A stretch of DNA of 64,000 nt from Candidatus Saccharimonadota bacterium (GTDB taxonomy: Bacteria; Patescibacteriota; Saccharimonadia; Saccharimonadales; Saccharimonadaceae), in the NCBI GenBank assembly GCA_017519305.1, contig JAFWSN010000002.1, positions 62,001 through 126,000 on the forward strand, written 5' to 3'. The position numbers and the translations under genes are program-made. Numbering within the stretch: the stretch's first letter is position 1; each line of letters starts with the position of its first letter. Of the stretch, positions 56,452 to 64,000 are shown in pieces. A model generated the notes under the pieces. The model was not told the DNA's origin, did not search any database, and saw nothing but the letters and a program-made list of their open reading frames with translations.

Positions 56452-57042
56452 TCAATTTAGGACAAAAGAATCCTTTTCCAAAGCTTCATACAAATCTTTG
56501 CCCATTTTTTGCTCAAAATAAGTCTTCAGAGCTAAGTTTGTATCCCATTTTTGCTGGTCATATGAGCCATAACGCTCTTTCACGTCACTCATCCTATCAA
56601 CAACATCCACCACCCTATCGGCTCCAGCAATCGCATCGCAAAGTTGAATCAATCGATCATAATCATCAATCTGCACTTCTTTAAGGACTTTGCTCATTTT
56701 TTTCTTTTCATCATCCGTGATGTCAGCATTACCAATAAACCTTTTCACTTCCGGATATTCATCAAAAGAATGCGTCAAACAAACCTTTGCCACCGCATCA
56801 TAACCAAGCGACATCATAAAATTATATCCGTCGCTAACGTGTTTTAGGTGGCTCCTACCGTATCTCCTGCCAATATCATGTAGAAGCCCCAACACATAAG
56901 CCTTGTCAGCGTCGAGACCAGACAAGCTTGCAATTCTTTCTGCAGAGTAAGCCACCACTCGACTATGATTTCCCCATGACCCTGGATTCATCGTCTCAGC
57001 TTCTTTTAATAATCTTTCAGCTTCTTGCCTATCAGGGAACAT
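56452..57042 (-). CDS. HD-domain phosphohydrolase
   Basis: A 196-residue HD-superfamily protein: His in WGNHSRVV, the HD pair in GLLHDIGRRYG, a later His in CLTHSFDEYPE and Asp in LCDAIAGADRV. The order H...HD...H...D fits a metal-dependent phosphohydrolase, possibly acting on nucleotides. Substrate unknown. AAGGAGG overlaps the rlmD-like stop, so it is the second gene in that unit. Confidence 0.82.
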   Translation of the reverse strand: MFPDRQEAERLLKEAETMNPGSWGNHSRVVAYSAERIASLSGLDADKAYVLGLLHDIGRRYGRSHLKHVSDGYNFMMSLGYDAVAKVCLTHSFDEYPEVKRFIGNADITDDEKKKMSKVLKEVQIDDYDRLIQLCDAIAGADRVVDVVDRMSDVKERYGSYDQQKWDTNLALKTYFEQKMGKDLYEALEKDSFVLN

Positions 57043-57050
57043 TTGCCTCC

Positions 57051-58199
57051 TTATTTTGATAATATTACTAAGTTTTCAATGTGTGGCGTACGCGGGAAGA
57101 AGTTAAATGTCTTCATTGCCTCAATTTTATAGCCATCAAGCAACATCTTTACGTCACGCGCCTGAGTTGCCGGATTACAAGAAAGATAAATAATCTTTTT
57201 AGGTTTTACCTCTAATAATTTCTCAATCAACTTAACGTCACAACCAGCCCTTGGCGGATCCACAATCACTGTCATATCTGGTTCGATATAATCCAAAACT
57301 TCCTCTGACTTTGCCAGTACCGCTTTTGCGCCAGTACCCTTAATATTCTCAATCGCCTCCATATAAGCTGCTTTATTGCTCTCTACTAAGATCGCATCCT
57401 CAGCTACCGACAAACCAATTGTCCCTACACCAGAGTAAAGATCTAGCACGCGACCCGGTTCTACATGCTTTTTAATCTCAGTTAAAGCCATCTCATAAAC
57501 TGGTAAATTAATCTGGAAAAAACCATTTGGAGAATATGAATATTCATGCCCCAGAATCGTATCTTTCAAATTTTTAAATACCGGATGCGGTTGATGATTT
57601 TCAAACAAACCACCACTCACTTCGCCAGCCTGATTGCAGCGAAGAAGTAAAGATTGATATTTGCGCGCCTCTTCACCGCGTGCATTCAAATCATCCACTA
57701 CGCCCTGAGCATAAGCAAAGATTTCTGGCCGTTCAATCGAAGACTTTTTAATTGGCATCTTGCGATGCGAACCACGCTGATGAAACGCTAAGTGAATTTT
57801 TTCATCGCCAAAATCATAGAAAAGGGAATACTCCATCTTATTACGATAACCATACTCCTTACCATCGGTCACCACTTCTGGTGCCTCGATTTCAATCTGA
57901 TTTTGTCTAAATACTTCTTGCACAAGCTCACCCTTTAATTGTTGCTCATATTTAAAGTCCACCATTTGCCATGGTGAAGTAGCCAAAAAACAGGTGTCAC
58001 TAGGCTCTACGCGGTGCAAGGAGTCGTTCTTTATTTTTATAGCAACTGCTTCTACATAATGAGATTTTTTCTTGGTAATTTCATATTGAGTTACTGTCTC
58101 TCCCGGCAAAGCATTCCAAAAGAAAATTTTGCACCCGTCTCGCATCGTACCAAGCGCCTGTCCACCAGGGATAATTTTATCAACAAAAATCTCTTCCAT
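57051..58199 (-). CDS. 23S rRNA (uracil-C5)-methyltransferase, RlmD/RlmCD type
   Basis: A 382-residue TRAM plus methyltransferase protein that puts a methyl on C5 of uridine in 23S rRNA (or tRNA). SAM motif LDLYSGVGTIGLSV, IVDPPRAGCD and the catalytic Cys in IIYLSCNPATQARD are seen. The N-terminal iron-sulfur cysteines of E. coli RlmD are not obvious. The start is taken as ATG 58199, 8 nt from a TGG-TATAAT box; GTG at 58205 is only 2 nt from the box and cannot be in the message. Confidence 0.88.
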   Translation of the reverse strand: MEEIFVDKIIPGGQALGTMRDGCKIFFWNALPGETVTQYEITKKKSHYVEAVAIKIKNDSLHRVEPSDTCFLATSPWQMVDFKYEQQLKGELVQEVFRQNQIEIEAPEVVTDGKEYGYRNKMEYSLFYDFGDEKIHLAFHQRGSHRKMPIKKSSIERPEIFAYAQGVVDDLNARGEEARKYQSLLLRCNQAGEVSGGLFENHQPHPVFKNLKDTILGHEYSYSPNGFFQINLPVYEMALTEIKKHVEPGRVLDLYSGVGTIGLSVAEDAILVESNKAAYMEAIENIKGTGAKAVLAKSEEVLDYIEPDMTVIVDPPRAGCDVKLIEKLLEVKPKKIIYLSCNPATQARDVKMLLDGYKIEAMKTFNFFPRTPHIENLVILSK

Positions 58200-58207
58200 T
58201 GCCACTA

Positions 58208-58254
58208 ATTATACCACGTCCTCTCTTTACTTTTCGCTTATTTTTTGTTATAAT
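58208..58254. promoter_or_regulatory. Divergent promoters of the rlmD-like gene and the large surface protein gene
   Basis: Minus-strand TGG-TATAAT (58208-58213), 8 nt from the ATG at 58199. Plus-strand TGT-TATAAT (58249-58254), 9 nt from the ATG at 58264. Both are nearly leaderless. Confidence 0.5.
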
Positions 58255-58263
58255 ATTGATATT

Positions 58264-60666
58264 ATGGTCGACGAACTTAGAGCACTTGAGCATAGTCCTT
58301 CTTTTTATAATCCGCTTGGCTCCAAGAAAAAGAAAAAAACTGGCTTCAAAAAAGGTAGCGCATTAGCCGGTATCTTTGGCTTGTTTTTCATTGCCGTCGG
58401 CGCAATTTTTTATGGTTACGGCAACGCCGCTCCAGATACAATTAAAACCAACCTTGTCGAAGCTACCGATATTCAATGTGCTAACGGCACTATTGATAAA
58501 GAATGGGCCTTCATCGAAACCTTAAGAACCGGCGACGTCCCAAGCGACACCGTTTCATATCTTAAACAATCCAATATTTTAATCGGCCGTCTAGATGAAA
58601 ACAATAACTTTATCGAAGACGCACATGGTACGCTCCTTAAAAGAGGCGATCAACTCCTATCTGGTGACGCGCTTTTCGACGCTTTCCAAACCGATGTGGG
58701 TCTTTATGATGCTTTTAATAACGCTACCTATTCTTGTACTGCTTTCTATTATGACGACGCAGCTCAAACCGCCTTCTCCAGTATTGGTACCAACCGCAAC
58801 AACTTAGGTGAAGACATTAATTTCGAAGAGCTTCTCAATAATACTAATGAAAAAAGTAACATTACTATCGATAGCGCCACCAAAAAGACTCGTACTGTCA
58901 CTGATGAAAATGGCGACCAGGCTACCGAAGTCTACTATGAACAAACCGGCGATCTCATTAATTCAAGCGGCGCTACCGCCGAAGAATTAGTCGACGCCGC
59001 TCGTATTCAAAATCCAGCCGCTACCGAAACGGAATCCGCTCTTAATACTGCCGACGTCCTAAAGGTTGCTGACACCGCCTCAAAAGAACAACGTTCTAGT
59101 CTGTTCTTCCTCTACTTCATGGAAAGTATCGACAAAATGAAATCTGGGGAAGGTGATAGTTCTAATCTTAATGACGCAATGAATTTCCTTACCACCCCAA
59201 CTACCACTCAGGTTGTTGATGTAGAAACTGGTGAAATCATCGAAACCACCGGCACACCGCTCGACGCCCCATCGCTTAATTCAATTCTTTCTGGCGAACC
59301 AGTAGTAGCGGAAAAATCAAAAAATTATTCATCAGATCGTGTAATTCAAACCGTTGCTAACCAACTCAATCTAGAAGTAGCCGAAACAAAACCAGTCAAT
59401 AATGTTGTCTCATCTTCTATTGGTTCCACTATCTCATCATTTACTAAAAATATTAGTGGCTGTATCTCGAGGTTCATTACCAGTAGCGCCCAAACTGTCG
59501 AATTCTCAGTGCTCTCGCCAATCATTCCGACCATTTCTAGTTCATTAATCAAAGGTTCTTCTACAAACTCCATTTATGGTATTGCTGGCGGGGAAATGCT
59601 TGTGGAAGGCGCCGTTAATGTTGGCCGTAAACTTGCTATGCAAGGTAGTGGCGCCACCGCTGGTGATGGCGAAGCCGTACTTGGCTACCATGAACAAATC
59701 AAGCAAATTGCCGCACTTAATGCTGAAGTAGAAAGGAAAAATCTTAGCCCATTTGATATTACTTCAAAAAATACCTTCCTTGGTTCTATTACTTCTAAAC
59801 TATTGCCGATTACAACAGGAACAAACTCACTAACATCAGTCGTAACCAAATCCCTCGCTCTACTTTCACCATCCACTTATGCTGATGGTGAATCTACTAG
59901 TATCCTCACTAACTTCGGCGACTGCTCAACCTACTCTACTATCGGCGCCGTTGGTTCGGCTCACTGTTCATTAATCGCCACCTTCGATACTTCCACGCAG
60001 CATGACCCATATAATAACCCAGAATATCTTGCCTTTGTCGAGGAAAACACCTATTTAGACTCTAATGGTAACCGCCAAATCAAAGATGGCTCATACCTAG
60101 CAGACTTCATTATCTTTAACAATAACCGTATCTCACCATTTGGCACCATCGACCCGGGTGTCCTATCCGCCAAACAACAAGGTTCTGGTATCTTGAAATA
60201 CTTTACCAATATTGCTATTTCAGTTTCACTATATGATAACGCTTCTGAAGCTGATAAAAATCTCGCTTCCGGTGCTGCCTTCGTAAACTCAGCCTCCAAC
60301 CCTCTCTGGGATCAATACAAATACGCTCAACGCTATGTTTCAATCAACCGCGCCGTCAATATCTTACGTGAATACTCAACCGATGACCTAGCCTACCAAA
60401 ACCTTAAAGGTTGCGAAGGTGACATTAACCCAGTTGTAGCTTTTACAGAGCGTTATTTTGAAGCTCACCCACAAACCAGTATCGCTTACACTGTAGAACA
60501 AAAAACCACCCATAAAACTACCGCAAAATATCCATCAGCTACCGAAAGCTTCGACGCTAGTGATTATCACTTGGTTATCCCTGAAGTTCTCAACCAAACA
60601 CTTGCGCCTAGCGTCATCAAGTTCGGAGAATACGTCGTCAAGCAAAATAATTGGACGCTTGCTTAA
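58264..60666 (+). CDS. Large membrane-anchored surface protein of unknown function
   Basis: An 800-residue protein with a cytoplasmic Lys-rich segment (SKKKKKTGFKKG), one membrane helix (ALAGIFGLFFIAVGAIFYGYG, about residues 31-54) and a long Ser/Thr/Asn-rich extracytoplasmic region. Several cysteines (IQCANG, YSCTAF, SGCISR, FGDCST, AHCSL, GCEGD) may form disulfides. A central weakly hydrophobic stretch (FSVLSPIIPTISSSL) could touch a membrane. I recognise no domain. The start at 58264 is 9 nt from the -10; the longer frame from 58129 runs through the divergent rlmD-like gene. Its last 44 codons overlap recF on the other strand. Confidence 0.75.
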   Translation: MVDELRALEHSPSFYNPLGSKKKKKTGFKKGSALAGIFGLFFIAVGAIFYGYGNAAPDTIKTNLVEATDIQCANGTIDKEWAFIETLRTGDVPSDTVSYLKQSNILIGRLDENNNFIEDAHGTLLKRGDQLLSGDALFDAFQTDVGLYDAFNNATYSCTAFYYDDAAQTAFSSIGTNRNNLGEDINFEELLNNTNEKSNITIDSATKKTRTVTDENGDQATEVYYEQTGDLINSSGATAEELVDAARIQNPAATETESALNTADVLKVADTASKEQRSSLFFLYFMESIDKMKSGEGDSSNLNDAMNFLTTPTTTQVVDVETGEIIETTGTPLDAPSLNSILSGEPVVAEKSKNYSSDRVIQTVANQLNLEVAETKPVNNVVSSSIGSTISSFTKNISGCISRFITSSAQTVEFSVLSPIIPTISSSLIKGSSTNSIYGIAGGEMLVEGAVNVGRKLAMQGSGATAGDGEAVLGYHEQIKQIAALNAEVERKNLSPFDITSKNTFLGSITSKLLPITTGTNSLTSVVTKSLALLSPSTYADGESTSILTNFGDCSTYSTIGAVGSAHCSLIATFDTSTQHDPYNNPEYLAFVEENTYLDSNGNRQIKDGSYLADFIIFNNNRISPFGTIDPGVLSAKQQGSGILKYFTNIAISVSLYDNASEADKNLASGAAFVNSASNPLWDQYKYAQRYVSINRAVNILREYSTDDLAYQNLKGCEGDINPVVAFTERYFEAHPQTSIAYTVEQKTTHKTTAKYPSATESFDASDYHLVIPEVLNQTLAPSVIKFGEYVVKQNNWTLA

Positions 60667-61533
60667 TTTTTCCAAAATCATCTCCGCCTCGATAAATTTT
60701 AATGCCAAGATTATCGATCTTACTTCACCACGCGATGCTGAACCATCCGCTTCATTCTGATTAAATAGAAAAACAAAATCATCTCTATGTACCCCAAAAC
60801 TCGTATGACCCAAAATTCGATCTTTTTCAAAATTAGCCTCAAGCGACCTTAGATATTCATCACTATCCTCACTAGTAGTACTATCAAGTTTAATTAAAAC
60901 CTCATCGTCATTATTTGCAATTGAACGATACACCTTAGTAATTCGTTTATTAATTTCTTCAATAAACTGTTTTCTGAGATGTTCGATTTCTGCACCATAC
61001 TTAGCGAGTAATATATTCCATGAAAACATCATGTCTGGCTTTAAATAATCGCTTTTTAAAAGCTCATTACGTTGTTTTAAGGCTTTCTCATACCTTAATA
61101 AATCATCGCTGTATTTTTCATTAAATTGGCTAAAAATACGATCAAAATATTCCCGCCTTCTCACTGGGGAAGAAGAAACCAAATTTAAATCAGAAGGTAA
61201 AAACAATACCACCGGATATTTATTTTTCTTTGGTAAACGCTTGGTTTTTTTATCGAGAATAATAAAGGTCTTATCTTTACCATCGAAGGTGACGATACTT
61301 TTTTCACCATTACAAAATTCAATCTCTACTCGGTAAAATTCCTCACCCCTCTTCAAAATTTCCGCATCTACCGCACGAAAACTTTTACCTCTAGTTAAGA
61401 TATAAATCGCCTCAAGCACAGAAGTTTTTCCGCACCCATTTTCGCCCAAAATCAAAGAAGTCGAATCTTTACACTCCAATAAATACTCAGAATGATTACG
61501 AAAATTAACTAATTTTACCGACTTTATAATCAT
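60535..61533 (-). CDS. recF: DNA replication and repair protein RecF
   Basis: An SMC-like ATPase that loads RecA at gaps. The 332-residue protein has KSVKLVNFRNH, Walker A LGENGCGKTS, a signature region (GSASRGEVRSIILALK) and Walker B PIILLDDVFSELDD. It is a little shorter than the usual 350-370. The start overlaps the dnaN stop in ATGA. The 3' end, including Walker B, lies antisense within the end of the surface protein gene. Confidence 0.94.
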   Translation of the reverse strand: MIIKSVKLVNFRNHSEYLLECKDSTSLILGENGCGKTSVLEAIYILTRGKSFRAVDAEILKRGEEFYRVEIEFCNGEKSIVTFDGKDKTFIILDKKTKRLPKKNKYPVVLFLPSDLNLVSSSPVRRREYFDRIFSQFNEKYSDDLLRYEKALKQRNELLKSDYLKPDMMFSWNILLAKYGAEIEHLRKQFIEEINKRITKVYRSIANNDDEVLIKLDSTTSEDSDEYLRSLEANFEKDRILGHTSFGVHRDDFVFLFNQNEADGSASRGEVRSIILALKFIEAEMILEKLSKRPIILLDDVFSELDDARRKCLVENFRDNQVIITSVEAFGS

Positions 61534-62630
61534 GAATTTAGAGGCATAATAATATGCGTATATTTTTTACTCTTCTTATTTTTAATTAGGATTGGTGAAA
61601 TCTTAGAAGCGAAAGTAAAGATAATCTTATTTTCTTCGAGAGCATTCAAAGCATCAAGTAAGAACCTTGAGTTCAAATTAACTTTACCCTCAGTATTAAC
61701 CTCGGTCTCAATCTCAGAATCATTCTCACCAAACTCATTAGCCACAGATTTAACCGAGAAACTACCAGGTTTTTTGGTTTCACAAATAATCGATCCGCCT
61801 ACTTCACGAGAGAATAAAGCGGCTAGTTTAGCTACACGAGTCAATTCATCCTTAGGAAGTTCTACTTCAATATCATTATCGGCAGGGAATAGTTTACGAT
61901 ATTCCGGGAAGGAACCATCAATCAACTTAGAAATAATTTCAACTTCACCCATCCTAAAGCGTACTAAGTCTTCACTAAACGAAATTTCAATTTCTTCCAC
62001 ATCCTCACCAAGGGAGCGCATAACTTCTTGTAGGGAATTAGTTGGTACAATTGCAGCGACTTCACTCTCAACTTTATCTACTAAGATTTTTTCAGCCAAA
62101 CGATAACCATCAGTAGCAGCCACCGCAAGCTCATTATTAATAGTATTAAAATATACACCAGTTAAAGCTGGACGAGTTAAATCGTTAGAGCTAGCAATAA
62201 TTACTTGATTGATACCAGTCTTAAACTCATCCACACCCATTTTAAAGACCACAGCTTCTTTTTCATTAATTTCTGGAAGTTCAGGGAAGTCATCGGCCAA
62301 AGTACCATTAATAGTAGAGGAATATTTACCAGCTGAGATAGTGATCTTAGTATCCTTAGCTGAAATAGTAATATTCTCACCCTTAGGAAGATTTGAAACA
62401 AACTCAGCTAAAAGCCTTGCCGGTACCGTAACTACACCATCCGAAGAGCTTGAAACTGGAAGATAATCAACTACTGCCATATCTAGATTAGTAGTAGTAA
62501 ATGTTACTTTCTTATTATCAACCCTAATTAATACATTATTTAATACTGGCAAGGTAACTTTTCCTGTCGCGATCCTACTCACCAAATTTAACGCTTTTGA
62601 TAATTTTTCTTGTGTTACTTCAATTTTCAT
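61530..62630 (-). CDS. dnaN: DNA polymerase III beta subunit (sliding clamp)
   Basis: A 366-residue clamp that tethers the polymerase. KIEVTQEKLSKALNLVSRIA and LPVLNNVLIRV at the N-terminus, the central DFPELPEI segment, and the C-terminal HIIMPLNS peptide that closes the protein-binding pocket (usually MPMRL) are recognisable. AAAGGAG precedes the ATG. It follows dnaA across the probable origin and leads into recF. Confidence 0.97.
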   Translation of the reverse strand: MKIEVTQEKLSKALNLVSRIATGKVTLPVLNNVLIRVDNKKVTFTTTNLDMAVVDYLPVSSSSDGVVTVPARLLAEFVSNLPKGENITISAKDTKITISAGKYSSTINGTLADDFPELPEINEKEAVVFKMGVDEFKTGINQVIIASSNDLTRPALTGVYFNTINNELAVAATDGYRLAEKILVDKVESEVAAIVPTNSLQEVMRSLGEDVEEIEISFSEDLVRFRMGEVEIISKLIDGSFPEYRKLFPADNDIEVELPKDELTRVAKLAALFSREVGGSIICETKKPGSFSVKSVANEFGENDSEIETEVNTEGKVNLNSRFLLDALNALEENKIIFTFASKISPILIKNKKSKKYTHIIMPLNS

Positions 62631-62639
62631 TTCAAACTC

Positions 62640-62878
62640 CTTTCCTTAATTAATTAAATAATTTAATAGTAGTAATAATAGGCTGTGTGGAAAACGTGTA
62701 AAACATACTATTCAATAGATAAGAATTTCTGTTTAAAACTATGTTTGAAACTTTTGAATTCTTATGTGAATAACTCACTTTTTCCACTAATTTTAATGTC
62801 CTAAATTTTTTTCCACTTTTTAATTCACAATTTTTCAACGTACTTTTTGACAGGTTTTTACACAACTTTATCCACATT
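62640..62878. other. Probable replication origin (oriC) between dnaA and dnaN
   Basis: A 248-nt AT-rich gap holds no gene. TTATCCACA (62868-62876) is a perfect DnaA box. TGTGAATAA (62765-62773, box TTATTCACA on the other strand) also fits TTATNCACA, and TGTGGAAAA (62686-62694) and TAATTCACA (62821-62829) are near matches. Beside the box at 62686 stand six TAA/TAG triplets (62664-62681), then the AT tract 62646-62663. This is the order of box, GC-containing spacer, DnaA-trios and unwinding region known in B. subtilis. Confidence 0.75.
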
Positions 62879-64000
62879 TCACCCATAAATCTTTTCCTTT
62901 ATCTCTTCAATTTGATCACGTAGGGTAAAATTCAGCTTTAAATTATTTTCGATTTTTTCAATACCATGCATCACTGTTGAGTGGTCTCTTCCTCCTACTT
63001 CAGCACCGATTTTATTAGTAGATAAACCAAGCTCCTTGGATAGTAAGAACATAGCTACTTGTCTAGCATTATTAATATTGGAAACACGACTCTGGCCACA
63101 GAGTTCTTTAGTAGTGATTTGATAATATCTAGCTACCTTATCGATAATATTACGCGCTGAAACAGAATGCATCTTAGAAGTCTTCTGAACGCTTACGGCA
63201 CCACTTCTGATGAGCTCGAGAGGAGTTAATCCGCGTACATCAGCTATGAGGTTGATTTTTGCGAGTTCACTTTCGAGGTCACGAATATTAGTATTAATAT
63301 TTTCTGCAATATATTCGATGGCTTCATCTTCAATCTCGATTCCATCAAATTCAGCCTTGGATTTAAGGATTGCGCATTTATCTTCAAACTTAGGTAACTG
63401 TAAATCAAACGCACCACCCCAGGTTAATCTTGAGGCAAGACGTTCATCCATGGTTTTAATTTGATTTGGTAGACGATCGGAAGCGATAATAATTTGTTTA
63501 TTAAGTTGATAAAGGTCATTGAAGATCGTAAAGAACTCTTCCTGACTCTTTTCCTTACCGACAATCGACTGAATATCATCCACAATTAAAACATCAAGTT
63601 TTTGGAATTTTTTATGGAACTCTTTACCCTTATTATTTTGTACAGCATCTACGAAATCTGCGTAGAAATGAGGCATTGGAATATATAAAACTTTAGCCTT
63701 AGGATTATTCTTTAAAATCTCATTACCAATTGCTTGGATTAAGTGGGTTTTACCAAGACCAGAACCACCATAAAGGAAGAACGGGTTGTAGCTAGTGCCG
63801 GGCGCATTAATAATACTACGTGCCGCTGATACAGCTAGGTCGTTATTGGAGCCAATCACGAAATTAGATAGAGTATAGCGGCCATTTAAACCAGTCTCTT
63901 GGCTAGCGACATCTTTAAGTTGAGCTCGTTTAGCAGTGATGTGTTGACGCATAGTATCATCACTGCGAGTAACCTCGCGTGGCTTAATCTTTGGTTTATT
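62879..64000 (-). CDS. dnaA: Chromosomal replication initiator DnaA, 5' end outside window
   Basis: The frame is open to the right edge, so the N-terminal domain I is cut; readable sequence starts before the linker. Domain III has Walker A LYGGSGLGKTH, Walker B LIVDDIQSI, box VII and sensor regions (SRLTWGGAFDLQLP). Domain IV ends with the DNA-binding signature (AEVGGRDHSTVMHGIEKI). An internal ATG at 63952 is not the start, because coding sequence continues upstream of it without a stop. About 373 codons are inside the window. Confidence 0.97.
   Translation of the reverse strand, partial: NKPKIKPREVTRSDDTMRQHITAKRAQLKDVASQETGLNGRYTLSNFVIGSNNDLAVSAARSIINAPGTSYNPFFLYGGSGLGKTHLIQAIGNEILKNNPKAKVLYIPMPHFYADFVDAVQNNKGKEFHKKFQKLDVLIVDDIQSIVGKEKSQEEFFTIFNDLYQLNKQIIIASDRLPNQIKTMDERLASRLTWGGAFDLQLPKFEDKCAILKSKAEFDGIEIEDEAIEYIAENINTNIRDLESELAKINLIADVRGLTPLELIRSGAVSVQKTSKMHSVSARNIIDKVARYYQITTKELCGQSRVSNINNARQVAMFLLSKELGLSTNKIGAEVGGRDHSTVMHGIEKIENNLKLNFTLRDQIEEIKEKIYG

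Noticed and set aside
62650-62886. A 78-codon minus-strand frame in the dnaA-dnaN gap
   Set aside because: It is composed of the AT-rich origin region, has no Shine-Dalgarno or leaderless -10, and its composition (Lys, Asn, Ser, Leu) reflects AT-rich non-coding DNA with DnaA boxes.
1-64000. Alternative genetic code with TGA as Gly
   Set aside because: TGA ends dnaA and dnaN where homologues end, and tryptophans and glycines in conserved motifs use TGG and GGN.
1-64000. CRISPR array, prophage or complete insertion sequence
   Set aside because: No regularly spaced repeats, phage structural genes, or transposase with paired inverted repeats were seen; only one solitary transposase N-terminal domain is present.

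Overview
The window looks like part of a small, compact genome of a Patescibacteria/CPR bacterium, most likely a Saccharibacterium (TM7). The evidence is tight gene packing with 1-25 nt overlaps, streamlined core proteins, a complete type IV pilus cluster, tandem FemAB-type ligases, and a Mur ligase set with missing domains. TGA is used as a stop (for example dnaA and dnaN), so the alternative code of Gracilibacteria/Absconditabacteria does not apply. This assignment is inference from gene content; no 16S gene is present.

Layout. 1-3.2 kb: pnp (cut by the left edge), a small alarmone synthetase and rpsO. 3.2-9.3 kb: two P-loop kinases, a lipid kinase, a secreted VirB2-like fusion, rpoD and dnaG. 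9.3-17.5 kb: mscL, orn, argS, a metallo-hydrolase, htrA, a foldase, two tRNAs and ndk. 17.6-28.3 kb: a Xer recombinase, then the pilus genes pilV, pilD, pilA, and pilM-N-O-x-B-T-C. 28.3-34 kb: tlyA-like, efp, rpsR-ssb-rpsF, a TetR-like regulator and ftsK. 34.2-36.9 kb: a cellulose-synthase-like GT2 coupled to a GH5 glucanase. 37-40.3 kb: tsaD and two FemAB ligases. 40.3-44.7 kb: a solitary transposase N-terminal domain, a structured non-coding stretch, tdk and hppA. 44.8-52.1 kb: valS, HIT, PAP2, pyrG, two tRNAs, a NUDIX hydrolase and a minimal Mur-like protein. 52-58 kb: an amidinotransferase-fold enzyme, murE, an ABC exporter, a tRNA, an HD hydrolase and rlmD. 58.3-64 kb: an 800-residue surface protein overlapping recF, then dnaN, a probable oriC, and dnaA (cut by the right edge). 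Most genes lie on the minus strand, which runs away from this oriC.

How it fits together. The window covers replication (dnaA, dnaN, recF, dnaG, ssb), transcription and translation, septal DNA pumping and Xer resolution, envelope building (MurE, FemAB, lipid kinase, PAP2, HtrA, foldase), nucleotide handling (ndk, tdk, pyrG, orn) and pilus-based surface contact. No biosynthetic or respiratory operon is visible. HppA may help energise the membrane.

The strongest unexplained signal is in expression signals. At least 17 genes, nearly all first in their transcription unit, have an (often TGn-extended) -10 box exactly 6-7 nt before the start codon, so their mRNAs should be leaderless. Genes inside operons use Shine-Dalgarno sites. 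A third set of single-gene units (relQ-like, hppA, NUDIX and several hypotheticals) has long leaders, strong GGAGG-type sites, its own terminators and different codon use, which suggests acquisition. Other notable items: a fused palindromic bidirectional promoter, a DnaG without zinc ligands, an antisense coding overlap across RecF Walker B, a DnaA-trio-like element at oriC, a leader motif shared by tdk and hppA, and several structured leaders.
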